From a virus, in IMG/VR virus record IMGVR_UViG_3300045738_002455, positions 1-44,396 of that record: 44,396 nt of DNA. One strand, written 5' to 3'. The position numbers and the translations under genes are program-made. Numbering within the stretch: position 1 is the stretch's first letter; each line of letters opens with the position of its first letter. Under the pieces are notes generated by a model that ran no database searches, was not told the DNA's origin, and saw only the letters and a list, made by a program, of their open reading frames with translations. Shown one piece after another: positions 16,048 to 25,140 of this stretch.

Positions 16048-17331
16048 TTACCAAGTAACGCCAGTACCTAATTGAAGACCTTCTAAATGACGGAAACCAA
16101 CATCATTACCTGTAACAACACGCAATACTGATTGGTTGCGTGAGTATGCTGAGACTAAAGCACCGGTTGAGTCGTTGTAAGTTGCTTCACGACTAAAGTC
16201 GATAGTGTAAACGTCAGTTTCACCAATGATCACATCATTCCAATCAGCGAAGTAAATCTCTGATTCATTAGTACCTGAACCTAAATTCACTGGAATGTTA
16301 GTAGTGTGCTTAATTGGCCAACCTTTTAAGAAGCCCGTTGCGATTTCAGGATAAGCTTTGTTGCCGTTACCATCACGCAAACCTTGCAGTTTCATGTATG
16401 AGCGCGGAGACATTGCCCAACCAGCCATGATCATGCTTGAGTCTGATTCCATTAAGCCAAGCACTAACGTATCAAGATAAGCGTCAATTGTGGCTAAGTC
16501 TGCAGTACCAGAAAACGCTTGGGTGCGACCTGCATCAGTAGCAACCTTTTTAAAGCCGGTTGGTGTGTCGTTTGTACCATCGTCACGTAAAAATGCTTTA
16601 TCTTGACGATTTGACACAGCGCTGATCATGTCGTTTAAGAAGATAGTTTCAACACGAAAGCCTGCTTTACCGATTAATTCATTCGACATTGGTACAACTG
16701 ACATTTGCGTTTTCGCTGACAACTTAACATCGTCAACCGTTGGGTTTTCAGCATTTTGCGCGTCATTTTCGCCTTTGTAGTTACTTGATGCACCACCACT
16801 TAAGCGTGGGATGGTTAAGTTACCATTAGTTAATGGCACCATGCTTGCGCCAAGTTGACGAACCACTGAACGAGGGCGTAACAATTCGATGATTTCATTA
16901 GCGATAGTTTCAGGCACTAATGCACCACCTGAGTTTGACGCGGTTGAAATAGCCAGTGCCACTTCTTTATCGCCGATTTCATTTTCAGCGAACTTTGCCG
17001 CATCAGCCATGTTGTTCTCAGCTGCTGCAATCGACATTGCAAAGCGTGCTAATTTCGCACCTGGGTAATTAGCAGCTACTTGCTTAACGTGAATAGCAGG
17101 TGTTGCAATAGTTGAAGTTACAGGCTGTGCAGAAGCAATAGCCATTTGTTCAGATTGCTCAGCGCGTGAAATTTTAGCGCCTAATTCGTTAAACTCAGCT
17201 TGCATACTGGTGAAGCTTTCGATCTCTTCAACAGAAAGGCTTTCACCTTTATTTTCTTTGTCTGCTAGAGTTTTTACGTTCTCAGCAATTAGCGCCTGAT
17301 CGCGGCGTAGTTCTTCAATGCGTTTTAGCAT
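16048..17331 (-). CDS. Major capsid protein, HK97 family
   Basis: This protein forms the icosahedral head. The start ATG 17331 (MLKRIEELRRDQALI) follows AAAAAAGGTAAATAAC; a longer frame begins at 17355 without a good site. The 427-residue product has the HK97 pattern: an N-terminal coiled scaffolding (delta) region of about 70-110 residues, then STASNSGGALVPETIANEIIELLRPRSVVRQLGA, LTIPRLSGGASSNYKGE, and the C-terminal YSRNQSVLRVVTGNDVGFRH. The upstream S49 protease would remove the delta region. Confidence 0.95.
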   Translation of the reverse strand: MLKRIEELRRDQALIAENVKTLADKENKGESLSVEEIESFTSMQAEFNELGAKISRAEQSEQMAIASAQPVTSTIATPAIHVKQVAANYPGAKLARFAMSIAAAENNMADAAKFAENEIGDKEVALAISTASNSGGALVPETIANEIIELLRPRSVVRQLGASMVPLTNGNLTIPRLSGGASSNYKGENDAQNAENPTVDDVKLSAKTQMSVVPMSNELIGKAGFRVETIFLNDMISAVSNRQDKAFLRDDGTNDTPTGFKKVATDAGRTQAFSGTADLATIDAYLDTLVLGLMESDSSMIMAGWAMSPRSYMKLQGLRDGNGNKAYPEIATGFLKGWPIKHTTNIPVNLGSGTNESEIYFADWNDVIIGETDVYTIDFSREATYNDSTGALVSAYSRNQSVLRVVTGNDVGFRHLEGLQLGTGVTW

Positions 17332-17353
17332 GTTATTTACCTTTTTTAAGTAC

Positions 17354-17379
17354 AAAAAAAAGGCCGCTAAATAGCGACC
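17354..17379 (-). terminator. Terminator-like hairpin between protease and capsid genes
   Basis: On the minus strand GGTCGCTA (17379-17372) pairs with TAGCGGCC (17369-17362), followed by eight T and then at once by the capsid ribosome-binding site. It could limit upstream read-through or, after processing, protect the 5' end of capsid mRNA. Confidence 0.7.
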
Positions 17380-17405
17380 TTATGGTGGTTAACTCTGCCG
17401 CGAGG

Positions 17406-18353
17406 CTAGAGTTTTGATTGCATACGCAAATGCGCAGCTTGGATTGAAATGCTTTGTTGTCTTTGCGGTTGATTGTTAGTCAATATCGCTTGTGATATTT
17501 GGTTAATTGCATCTTGAGGTGATGCCATTCTGTCAGCTAAACCTAATTCAATACCTTGTTGACCTTCAAAACAATCAGCCTCTGTTGCCATAACAGCTTC
17601 GGCGGTAATGTTTCGATACTTTGCAACAGCATTGATAAACTTTTGGTAAGTCGATTCAATGTTTGTTTCGATATTTGCGCGTTCTTCTTCACTTAGTTCG
17701 GTATCTGGGTGAAAGTCAATTTTACGTGCACCGCGATAGAACGAGTGAATTTTTACGCCTTGCTCTTGGTAGTGCTGCGTTAAATCTAAACGCTTGGTGT
17801 AAACACCAATTGAACCAACACCACTGGTTTCTGACACTATAATTTCAGAGCATGCCGCTGCGATTAAATACGCACCTGAAAAAGCGTTAAAGTTTACAAC
17901 ACAACGAATTGGCTTAATGCTGCGAGACTGATATATAAACTCAGCGATTTCAAACGCACCTTGTGCATTACCACCACCTGAATTGATATCTAAAACGATT
18001 TCATTCACGCTATCGTCATTCAGGGCCATGGTTAATTGTGTGCGTAATAATTCGTAGCTCATCATTTCAGCGCAAGCTTCTATAGCAAAACGTCGAGGCA
18101 CTAAAATGCCGTGAACTGGAATAACAGTTAGGCTTTGACCATTTGCAGGATTACCCAAAACAATAGCGGTTACTTCACCGGCTGACATTTCTTGATTGCT
18201 TTGGATTTGGTCCATAGCAGAGCCTGAAATTTTGCTTTGCAAAAAAGATGTGACTGTATCGGCCAGTTGAGCAGTAGCAAGCAACGGCACGTTAAACGCC
18301 ATTTGTGCAATGTGTGAGTAGTTAATAATTTTTGGCGTTATTTTGTCATGCAT
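17406..18353 (-). CDS. Prohead protease, S49/SppA-like
   Basis: The 315-residue serine peptidase matures the prohead. LDINSGGGNAQGAFEIAEFI, VVNFNAFSGAYLIAAAC (nucleophile serine in AFSGAY) and SETSGVGSIGVYTKRLDLT are typical of S49 / lambda gpC-like phage proteases. It overlaps the portal gene by 16 bases and precedes the HK97-type capsid, the standard order. A sequence-internal scaffold, as in lambda Nu3, is not apparent. Confidence 0.9.
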   Translation of the reverse strand: MHDKITPKIINYSHIAQMAFNVPLLATAQLADTVTSFLQSKISGSAMDQIQSNQEMSAGEVTAIVLGNPANGQSLTVIPVHGILVPRRFAIEACAEMMSYELLRTQLTMALNDDSVNEIVLDINSGGGNAQGAFEIAEFIYQSRSIKPIRCVVNFNAFSGAYLIAAACSEIIVSETSGVGSIGVYTKRLDLTQHYQEQGVKIHSFYRGARKIDFHPDTELSEEERANIETNIESTYQKFINAVAKYRNITAEAVMATEADCFEGQQGIELGLADRMASPQDAINQISQAILTNNQPQRQQSISIQAAHLRMQSKL

Positions 18354-19603
18354 AATATTTTTTCAACCTCGGCTATGCGCTCAGGTGAGGCGCTTTGAAT
18401 GGTGTTGTGAATTTCTGAATTTTTAGAATCAATCATATTTAGCGGTGTTAAGTAAGTGTTACCACCCTCAACAGGTGTTAGGTTTTCTAAGCGGCGAATA
18501 TCGTTAACTGACAGCCAACCCCATTGTCGAGCAATAGCGTAAGCGTCATAACGTGATTTCATGTCACCACGAATTAAACCAGCAACATTAAATTCAATAA
18601 AATATTCTTTGCGCTCGCTCGGCAAAAGCAAGTCGCGTTGCATGGCAGATTCCCATCGCTTAAGCCATGGCATTAAACCAAAAATAACGTAGTTTAATGA
18701 TTGTTGTTCTATTGATGCGTATGACTCGCCCGATGTTTCATTTAACATTGACAGCGGTATACCATAAAGCCTTGATACATCAGCAACTGAAAGTTTTCTT
18801 GCTTCAACCAATTGGGCCTGATCGTTGTTCATAGCCATTTGCTTGTAGCTCATACCCTCTTGAAGTAAAGCAACGCTGAACATGTTTCTAATGCCAGAGT
18901 GTTTCCCCACAAAAGAATTAACAACTTTATCAATACCTTCTTGCGTTTTTATCGGTGCTACCTTGTCAGTGGTTGGGCGCTCAATAACACCTGACAATGT
19001 GGTTCCGTTTGAAAAAACGCGAGACGCATGTTCTTCAACGGCCAATGCTAAACCGATTGTGTCAGCACTGGTTTGCAGTGGCGATAAACCTTGAAAACCA
19101 TCTTGAGAAAAAGCTTTAACATGATGGATCATGCGCATAGGTAAAGTTTTATTTTCTTCTATTAAATGATAATACGGTAAACCGTCCGACCCTTTTAATA
19201 TGTTAACTTTATCGCGGTGAATGGGGATTAACTCGGTTATTCTAGCCTTATTATCTCGCTCGATAATAGCAATGTGATTGCCATTTAAACCTAAGAATCC
19301 TTGCCCCGTTTCAAAATACTCAAAGCTTGAGTCTTTTTGATTTGGCTGGTGCTTTAGTATGTCGTAAAGTGGGTGTTCAACAGCGCGTTTTCTCTGATCA
19401 CCATCGCGCTTGTAAACTTCACATGGCAATTGTGCCACTGATTCACCTAGCAAGGTAACAGCTCGACGTAGTGAAGATAAACTTAATGCTGTTTTAGGAT
19501 CTACTACGGTTCCGGCTTTTGAATAAGCAGCATTTGAAGAACCAAACATACTGAAGTTGCTAGAACTATCGCTTGAGTTATTCCAAAGACTTGAGAAAAA
19601 CAT
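18338..19603 (-). CDS. Portal protein, HK97 family
   Basis: The dodecameric portal is the DNA entry gate and tail attachment site. The 421-residue product has TALSLSSLRRAVTLLGESVAQLPCEVYKRDGD, HPLYDILKHQPN, GQGFLGLNGNHIAIIERD and DVSRLYGIPLSMLNETSG, all characteristic of HK97-type portals. Start ATG 19603 follows the small membrane ORF after 3 bases. Confidence 0.95.
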   Translation of the reverse strand: MFFSSLWNNSSDSSSNFSMFGSSNAAYSKAGTVVDPKTALSLSSLRRAVTLLGESVAQLPCEVYKRDGDQRKRAVEHPLYDILKHQPNQKDSSFEYFETGQGFLGLNGNHIAIIERDNKARITELIPIHRDKVNILKGSDGLPYYHLIEENKTLPMRMIHHVKAFSQDGFQGLSPLQTSADTIGLALAVEEHASRVFSNGTTLSGVIERPTTDKVAPIKTQEGIDKVVNSFVGKHSGIRNMFSVALLQEGMSYKQMAMNNDQAQLVEARKLSVADVSRLYGIPLSMLNETSGESYASIEQQSLNYVIFGLMPWLKRWESAMQRDLLLPSERKEYFIEFNVAGLIRGDMKSRYDAYAIARQWGWLSVNDIRRLENLTPVEGGNTYLTPLNMIDSKNSEIHNTIQSASPERIAEVEKILCMTK

Positions 19604-19606
19604 ATT

Positions 19607-19786
19607 TTATCGCTTCTTATTTTTAAGTTTGTTGTGAGCAATAGCCCGAGAAAACAAAAACGAAAAAGCAGTTAACATTAATCCCATGGTGATAAAACCG
19701 TACTGCGGAGCGATTAAGTAAAAGCCGTAAGATAATAGTAAAATACCCACAAGACCAATAAACACGCTGATAATATCTTTTAGCAC
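19607..19786 (-). CDS. Small two-helix membrane protein (GTG start)
   Basis: This 59-residue frame fills the gap between terminase and portal. It reads [20 protein letters not shown], then [20 protein letters not shown], ending in HNKLKNKKR. It predicts two membrane helices with a basic tail. GTG is the only start; it lies just before the terminase stop, overlapping nothing beyond the gap. The frame is open exactly between its neighbours, which favours a real gene. Similar tiny membrane ORFs occur between terL and portal in some HK97-type phages; function unknown. Confidence 0.6.
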   Translation of the reverse strand: MLKDIISVFIGLVGILLLSYGFYLIAPQYGFITMGLMLTAFSFLFSRAIAHNKLKNKKR

Positions 19787-21492
19787 CCTAATGCTCCTGT
19801 ATCGTAAATAGAATCTTCTGCTAAAGGCTCGCGTTCTTGCAACATTGCCTCACCTATTGCCATGATCAATGCCACGGCTCCATCAATTTTATTAATGGCT
19901 TTTTGCTTGACGGGTCTAACTACATCGTCGTTACCTGGTAAGTTTTTACCGATAACGTTTGATATATTCCACGTCATAACTGGATTGCCATCATGATGAA
20001 AGCGCCCGTTATTAATTGCCGCTTCAAGCTCTTTCATCGGATCGCTTAAATTGGTGTAGTTTTGCGTAATGGTCACCACTTCTAAACCATCATCCATTAG
20101 GTGATGCCCTAAGTTAGTTGCACCATGTGGATCAAGTGGTATTTTTACGCTCGGTGTTTCTAAATGACTCGCTAATATATCTTGCTGTATTTCTCGATAG
20201 TCAATTTCTGCACCATCAGTTACGCTTAATACGCCAAGGTTTATATACTTTTGGTATCTGTCAGCAAGCGATCTGTTTTCATTATCAAAAGCGGTTTCGT
20301 ATGGGACCCAAAATTGAGGCGATATACAATACCAATGCTTTTTGCCATCAATAGTTTTCCAGAAAATGCGAGCTTTTGAGTTCATATCTAACTTACGCGC
20401 TAAATCGCAAGCCTGAACGCATTCTTCGCCAAGAAATTTATCAATGGTTAATGTTTTATCTTCACAAGCGTTCCATTTTTCCATGTTGAAATAAGCTTCT
20501 TTTGCAGAAACCCACATGTTCAAATGTTTTGTTTTAAATCTGTTGGTGAATCGCGGTCTTGATATGGCTTTTTGTTGCTGGTTTAGTAGATAATCAGCTT
20601 TAACAGAAATCCCGTAATTCGGATTAGCTTTGATAAGCGCCGTTGGTGAAGTCCAATCGTCACCTTCATCAATACCAAAGATTAAACCAAACAGCGTATC
20701 GTCCTTTGTGCCTTGTAGCATTTCAATAACACGCTGCTCAAGATCATAACAAGGACTGTCAATATCAGTACCGGCAGTCGTGATAACCAACATCATTGGT
20801 TGTTCGCGTGCGCCCATACCTGTGTTAAAAGTATCGTACTGTTCATCACTTGGGTGTTCATGATATTCATCAACGATAGCGATGTGAGGACTTGCCCCAT
20901 CACCGGGTTGACCAATAACAGGTTCGAAAACTGAACCATCACTTTTTACTAACTTTTTAGCATTAACTTCTATACCAAATCTTTTACGCAAGTTAGGTGT
21001 TTTTTGAACCATTAACTTTGCAGGCTTGAAAACTTCCCATGCTTGCTTTTCATTGGTTGCACCACAAAACACTTCTGCACCATATTCATTATCAGCGCAA
21101 AAACCATAAAGGCCCGTGCCAGCTGCTATCGCTGACTTGCCATTTTTGCGAGGAACTTTTAAATACAGCTCGCTAAAGCGACGCATTCCATCAGTTTTTT
21201 TTAACCAACCAAAACCAACGGCAAAAAAGAATAGTTGCCAAGGCTCAAGTGTTATTTTTAATTTGCGCCTTAACCATTCACCTTTGGTGTGCGGTAAGAA
21301 CTGAATAAATTTACATATTCGTTCAGCCGCATTTCGGTCGAATCTATATTTAAAGCTTTTATTCTTTTCTTTTTTTAAATCATCTAAATGTCGTTTGCAT
21401 GCAAGTATCGTAAACTTACAAGCCGGTATTTTTTCCGCTACAACTTCGCGTGCATATTTATTTGCCGCGTTAACGTTTGGGTAAGTTGACAT
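19780..21492 (-). CDS. terL: Terminase large subunit
   Basis: The packaging ATPase-nuclease cuts and pumps phage DNA into the prohead. The 570-residue protein has [22 protein letters not shown] (Walker A-like), [11 protein letters not shown] (Walker B), [16 protein letters not shown] (coupling motif) and a C-terminal RNase H-like nuclease with ACDLARKLD and [17 protein letters not shown]. Family: HK97/P27-linked TerL, usually cos packaging. It starts 4 bases after the small subunit gene. Confidence 0.95.
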   Translation of the reverse strand: MSTYPNVNAANKYAREVVAEKIPACKFTILACKRHLDDLKKEKNKSFKYRFDRNAAERICKFIQFLPHTKGEWLRRKLKITLEPWQLFFFAVGFGWLKKTDGMRRFSELYLKVPRKNGKSAIAAGTGLYGFCADNEYGAEVFCGATNEKQAWEVFKPAKLMVQKTPNLRKRFGIEVNAKKLVKSDGSVFEPVIGQPGDGASPHIAIVDEYHEHPSDEQYDTFNTGMGAREQPMMLVITTAGTDIDSPCYDLEQRVIEMLQGTKDDTLFGLIFGIDEGDDWTSPTALIKANPNYGISVKADYLLNQQQKAISRPRFTNRFKTKHLNMWVSAKEAYFNMEKWNACEDKTLTIDKFLGEECVQACDLARKLDMNSKARIFWKTIDGKKHWYCISPQFWVPYETAFDNENRSLADRYQKYINLGVLSVTDGAEIDYREIQQDILASHLETPSVKIPLDPHGATNLGHHLMDDGLEVVTITQNYTNLSDPMKELEAAINNGRFHHDGNPVMTWNISNVIGKNLPGNDDVVRPVKQKAINKIDGAVALIMAIGEAMLQEREPLAEDSIYDTGALGC

Positions 21493-21495
21493 GAT

Positions 21496-21939
21496 TTAGA
21501 ATTCATTAAACTCGTTTTCTTCCTCTTCGCCTTTACCACTCAAGCCTGAACCTACAACACGAGAACGCGATAAAGGATCTAAGCCCAAAAGAGAGCCAAG
21601 CATTTTTAACTGACCTACCGCGATTTTATTTATGTTTACTGATGGGTGAACTTTCTCTCCACCATCTGCAGTTGTTGAATAAAGTGTATTGGCCATATCA
21701 TCTTGAGTTTCAAGCATCAATGACCAGGCGTTGCAGTAAGCAACTAAAATGGGTAAATCTTCACGGGATAATGTTCCGCGTGAGATCATGATCTTGCTTT
21801 GCGCTTTCCACAAATCAATAGCATGTTGATCACGACATTGTTCAGGTGGCGCGACTCGAGTTAAACTTGGATCGCCTACCGATAATAGCGCATCATTCTT
21901 TTTTCGACCGCCTCCAGGGGCGCGAACTGCTGAGCTCAA
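21496..21939 (-). CDS. terS: Terminase small subunit, P27-like
   Basis: The 147-residue protein recognises the packaging site. RAPGGGRKKNDALLSVGDPSL, APPEQCRDQHAIDLWKAQSKIMISRGTLSREDLPILVAYCNAW and a final KGEEEENEFNEF match P27-type TerS. The start is a TTG at 21939 directly behind AAGGAGGCGT, a perfect ribosome-binding site. The 97-base gap upstream (21940-22036) holds no gene and is a good place for cos. Confidence 0.88.
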   Translation of the reverse strand: MSSAVRAPGGGRKKNDALLSVGDPSLTRVAPPEQCRDQHAIDLWKAQSKIMISRGTLSREDLPILVAYCNAWSLMLETQDDMANTLYSTTADGGEKVHPSVNINKIAVGQLKMLGSLLGLDPLSRSRVVGSGLSGKGEEEENEFNEF

Positions 21940-22036
21940 AACGCCTCCTTAACTTCCAAAAAAAGTTTTCTTATTTCTCACGCGTAAAAATTTAGTTAGG
22001 TGGCAGTGTAGAAAAGGCAATTTGTTTTGAACAATT

Positions 22037-22471
22037 TTACCCCCCTACCCCCTTGAACAGTGCAATAGAAGTATGTTGATACCTCCTAAGCACTTCATTA
22101 ATTGATTTGTTTCTTTCCCATGCAGTTTTCACCTTGGCACAGTCAACACAGAAGCATGAAAGGTTTGATAGCTCATTAGAGCCCCCCTTCGCAACAGGAA
22201 TTATATGTTCGGTAATCATTGGCCCATCAATTATTACTGAAGGACTCATTAAATAATGATTAATACATATGTGTCCGGCCAACTGTTTGACGTGTAGAGA
22301 TAACCTTCGCCACTCACTAGTGTGATGAACTCTCTTACCTATCGCTGCCTGTTCGTTGCCATACTTACGCCACCCTGCGTTACCTGCATGATCATCACAG
22401 TAACCATGCCTATGAATAGTAGTCTTACCACACGACCGTTGCCTGCAGCGCTTAGGTGTAGCCCTAGGCAT
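22037..22471 (-). CDS. HNH endonuclease
   Basis: The 144-residue protein starts at ATG 22471, overlapping the upstream stop as TGATG. An N-terminal zinc-binding part (CRQRSCGKTTIHRHGYCDDH) precedes the HNH motif EHIIPVAKGGSNELSNLSCFCVDCAKVKTAWE. In HK97-like phages such a nuclease next to terS/terL is required for cos cleavage. Its 3' end holds a G-rich run (minus strand GGGTAGGG at 22050-22043). Confidence 0.9.
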   Translation of the reverse strand: MPRATPKRCRQRSCGKTTIHRHGYCDDHAGNAGWRKYGNEQAAIGKRVHHTSEWRRLSLHVKQLAGHICINHYLMSPSVIIDGPMITEHIIPVAKGGSNELSNLSCFCVDCAKVKTAWERNKSINEVLRRYQHTSIALFKGVGG

Positions 22472-23196
22472 CAAGGCACCGCTTTCAATTGGCTTTCGTA
22501 CTTGATACCAATACTTAATATTTCTTTCATGTTAGCTGAGTTTAAAGCAATACCACCCACACCAGAACGATCATCATCAAGCTCAATAGAGAACTTCCAC
22601 ACGATTAATGGAATTATCACACCATTAACCTTTACTTCTTCGTGTGCTGTTACTGGTTTGTTCGAACTTATTACTAAGTTGTCAGATTTTTCATATTGTT
22701 TAACAAGATGCCTCGGGTGAATTTTATAATCAGTAGCGCCTTGGTACGCTTTCTTTGTTACCTGGTACTTAATAACATAAGCATCATTGATCATCTCCAT
22801 GACAAACAACCCATCTTCTCGCTTTGTTTTTATCCAAGCAGGAAAAGGAAGTGAATCAAGAAAAGTTTGCAGCAGCTGCTTACGATCATATTCAGCCTTT
22901 AGCTTTATCTTTAAATCTAAGACCTGAAGGTTCAGCAATATGTTTGACTTGCGAAGATCATCAGCTTCCTTTCTGAGTTTGTTATTCTCTAAAGTCAGCA
23001 ATGTGCGCAATTCATGATAATCCTTACGCATTTGGGTAATACTTTGTTCTGCTTGAGTGAGGCGCTCAAGATCTGTTTTGTCTGCAACACCTATAAATGT
23101 TACATAACTTGCACCAAACGCCCCTAGCGCAGATATCAATGCAACAACAACAAGAGCTAAGAAGCTGTTATCCTTTACGGTTTTAGCTTTTACCAT
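22471..23196 (-). CDS. Membrane-anchored coiled-coil protein with PAS-like domain
   Basis: The 241-residue protein occupies the spanin position of a lysis cassette. Residues 12-36 form one membrane helix (SFLALVVVALISALGAFGAS), residues 40-108 a long coiled coil, and residues about 110-223 look like a PAS fold (LDSLPFPAWIKTKREDGLFVMEMINDAYVIKY, then a strand VIIPLIVWKFSIEL). An i-spanin such as Rz has a helix and coiled coil but no PAS domain. It overlaps the hydrolase gene by 14 bases. The PAS assignment is by pattern only; ligand unknown. Confidence 0.68.
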   Translation of the reverse strand: MVKAKTVKDNSFLALVVVALISALGAFGASYVTFIGVADKTDLERLTQAEQSITQMRKDYHELRTLLTLENNKLRKEADDLRKSNILLNLQVLDLKIKLKAEYDRKQLLQTFLDSLPFPAWIKTKREDGLFVMEMINDAYVIKYQVTKKAYQGATDYKIHPRHLVKQYEKSDNLVISSNKPVTAHEEVKVNGVIIPLIVWKFSIELDDDRSGVGGIALNSANMKEILSIGIKYESQLKAVP

Positions 23197-23770
23197 GAAG
23201 TTTCGCCTTGTTAATTATTAGCGAGACTTTAACGAATAAATCACTGATCATTCTACTGCTAAATACATCTGAATGACCGTTAGCAAAAGCATGATTAGTT
23301 ACACGACTATCACCACCTTGATAACCAGTATTACCCATCTCACCCCAAAGGAAATCATCACGCCAAAATACAATCTTTCTCAACCATTTAGCACCAACAA
23401 CAGCTAAGTCGTTATCATTATGAAAAACATGTATCTCTTTAACATCACCAGGGAATTCATAATTTTTATCTAACGCAGGGTTTATCAGTATGAGTACAGA
23501 AAACTTAGCACCTTGTAGTAAAGCTTTAACTAGAATCGGGCAACCGTTTGAATGGCCTATGCCGATATCATCATGATCAACCAATTGCTCTTTAATCTCT
23601 AAAGCAATATCTTTGTTCTTACGCAGTACACCGAAAAAGTCTAACCAACCGTAATCATGTTGCACTGGATTTAATCCTAGCGACTCAACAAGCGGTATAA
23701 GCTTATCCGTTGTACCTGCACCACCATCACGAACATTAAAGCCATGCACTAAGTGACAATTATTCTTCAT
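23183..23770 (-). CDS. Alpha/beta hydrolase (putative esterase/lipase) in the lysis cassette
   Basis: The 195-residue product has the alpha/beta hydrolase pattern: HGFN (7-12 region, oxyanion), the nucleophile elbow GIGHSNG with Ser74, an acidic residue in FHNDND (Asp119 or Asp121) and His166 in NGHSDVF. No signal peptide is visible. It starts inside the endolysin stop (ATGA). Phage LysB enzymes of mycobacteriophages are hydrolases of this fold acting on outer-envelope lipids; a lipid or lipoprotein role here is by analogy only. Substrate unknown. Confidence 0.75.
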   Translation of the reverse strand: MKNNCHLVHGFNVRDGGAGTTDKLIPLVESLGLNPVQHDYGWLDFFGVLRKNKDIALEIKEQLVDHDDIGIGHSNGCPILVKALLQGAKFSVLILINPALDKNYEFPGDVKEIHVFHNDNDLAVVGAKWLRKIVFWRDDFLWGEMGNTGYQGGDSRVTNHAFANGHSDVFSSRMISDLFVKVSLIINKAKLHGKS

Positions 23771-24198
23771 AGCGCTTTCACCAGTTCAAAGTGTGGTAAA
23801 TCATGAAAGGTTTGATCTAACGTTCGACCATCACCATCCCAATCACCACCCCATCTCAAGCGGTGCGCTATCAAACCTTTTTCAAGCAGCTCATCAGCAA
23901 CGCGCATGCAGTATCCTGCAAAAACGGCAAAGGCTTGGCGGTCACTCCAATCAGTATTTTTAATGTCTGGGAAGTAAGGGCCAGCATCAACAGCTAATGA
24001 AGGAAAAGTATTATGCTTAGAATGAGGGTATTTAAGTTCTGACACGTTATCGTCAAAAGCTTTATCTTGACTTGCCTTACCTCTATGCCCACAAAAAACG
24101 CTACAATCAACGGTTTTTATGACAGTATTGAAAATTAACTGCAGATCAATATGGCATGTTGCCAACCGACCGCTAGATGTTTTTCCAAACTTCGGCAT
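23767..24198 (-). CDS. Endolysin, M15-family L-alanyl-D-glutamate peptidase
   Basis: The 143-residue peptidase cuts the peptide stem of peptidoglycan. Zinc ligands are visible: SKH (His62), AVDAGPYFPD (Asp71) and LPHFEL (His136), the VanY/M15 arrangement also seen in T5 and A500-type endolysins. No signal peptide or separate binding domain is present; export would need a holin, and none is clearly identified nearby. It is the first gene of the late operon, just after two minus-strand terminators. Confidence 0.9.
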   Translation of the reverse strand: MPKFGKTSSGRLATCHIDLQLIFNTVIKTVDCSVFCGHRGKASQDKAFDDNVSELKYPHSKHNTFPSLAVDAGPYFPDIKNTDWSDRQAFAVFAGYCMRVADELLEKGLIAHRLRWGGDWDGDGRTLDQTFHDLPHFELVKAL

Positions 24199-24215
24199 GA
24201 GTTAATCCTAAAAAT

Positions 24216-24243
24216 AAAAAAGCCCCATCAAACTGATGAGGCC
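24216..24243 (-). terminator. Terminator just upstream of the endolysin gene (tR'-like)
   Basis: On the minus strand GCCTCATCA pairs with TGATGGGGC (one mismatch) and runs into six T. It ends about 17 bases before the endolysin start, so late transcription must begin in the gap or pass through it by antitermination. Confidence 0.78.
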
Positions 24244-24356
24244 ATTGCTATAAATAAAATAGCGCTAAGGGAGTAGTTGCTTATAGTTGTCGGTTAAAGA
24301 GTCGCAAACTCTATATTGTGTAATTACATTAGAATCACCTCACCCGAATTCAGAGC

Positions 24357-24389
24357 AAAAAAAATCCGCTTAAAATAAATGAGCGGATT
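24357..24389 (-). terminator. Upstream tandem terminator before the late operon
   Basis: AATCCGCT and AGCGGATT (24363-24370 and 24382-24389) pair perfectly and are followed on the minus strand by eight T. Together with 24216-24243 it forms a double stop. The 380-base stretch 24199-24578 has no gene; a weak minus-strand promoter (TTGCAG, 17 bases, TTATAT, about 24433-24405) may start the late RNA there. Confidence 0.78.
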
Positions 24390-24578
24390 TCTTCAACATG
24401 GGAAATATAACACTATATCTGGGAGGTCTGCAATACTTTTAATTTTTTTAATCGGCCTTTCGTGCGATTATTTCATGCCAGTTTTGTTTTTGTTAACTTT
24501 ACAATTACTTAAGTAAACTGGTCAGCTTGGTGAAATACGGAACATTTCCGCTTAATTACAGTGTTAGGCGGTTAGAGT

Positions 24579-25130
24579 TTAATTACCTCTATGCGCCTCT
24601 AAGTGATCAAATTGCTTTGATATAAATTCGTGAAAATCGCTTGTTATATTTTTACCCATGCTAGCCTTTGTTTTCTCGTAAAAATTGCGCGGGTTATCTT
24701 TAAATTTGTAACTCATTGCTACCCAATCGACAACCATGTGAACCAAATCATTATAATTTTTTGCTGTCTCATGGTGGTGGTGGTTTTCCTGTTTGTGGTT
24801 TTCCCATGCCGCATCAAAACAACTATTTTCTTTGTCAGAATCACTTACGGCAAAAAAGTGGTCTCGGTATTGTGTAAATTCTTCTTTGCTGAACTTAGAA
24901 AGATCATGGTGTACAACTTCATGATGTAATGTGTGCCACGCACAATCATCACCAACCCAATGCTCTTTACCGTCACAAGCCTCGGATAACTCAGAAAAGG
25001 CTCTTGATACATTAGCTAAATGCTCTTGCAAATAATCAAGATACTGTTTTGTGCTTTCAATGTAATCTTCACCTTTCATTCGCTTAATAAAGCGACTTTC
25101 TGTTTTATCTTTTCTTTTAAATAAATTCAC
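24579..25130 (-). CDS. DUF5662 family phage protein
   Basis: The 183-residue protein has the family pattern HHEVVHHDLSKFSKEEFTQYRDHFF, a middle CFDAAWENHKQENHHHHE, and DLVHMVVDWVAMSYKFKDN. Many histidines and acids suggest a metal-binding helical bundle of HD-like style. The family is widespread in phages and has no known function. The start is GTG 25130 behind GGAGAAATATAA. It is downstream of the structured segment 25141-25440. Confidence 0.75.
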   Translation of the reverse strand: MNLFKRKDKTESRFIKRMKGEDYIESTKQYLDYLQEHLANVSRAFSELSEACDGKEHWVGDDCAWHTLHHEVVHHDLSKFSKEEFTQYRDHFFAVSDSDKENSCFDAAWENHKQENHHHHETAKNYNDLVHMVVDWVAMSYKFKDNPRNFYEKTKASMGKNITSDFHEFISKQFDHLEAHRGN

Positions 25131-25140
25131 TTATATTTCT

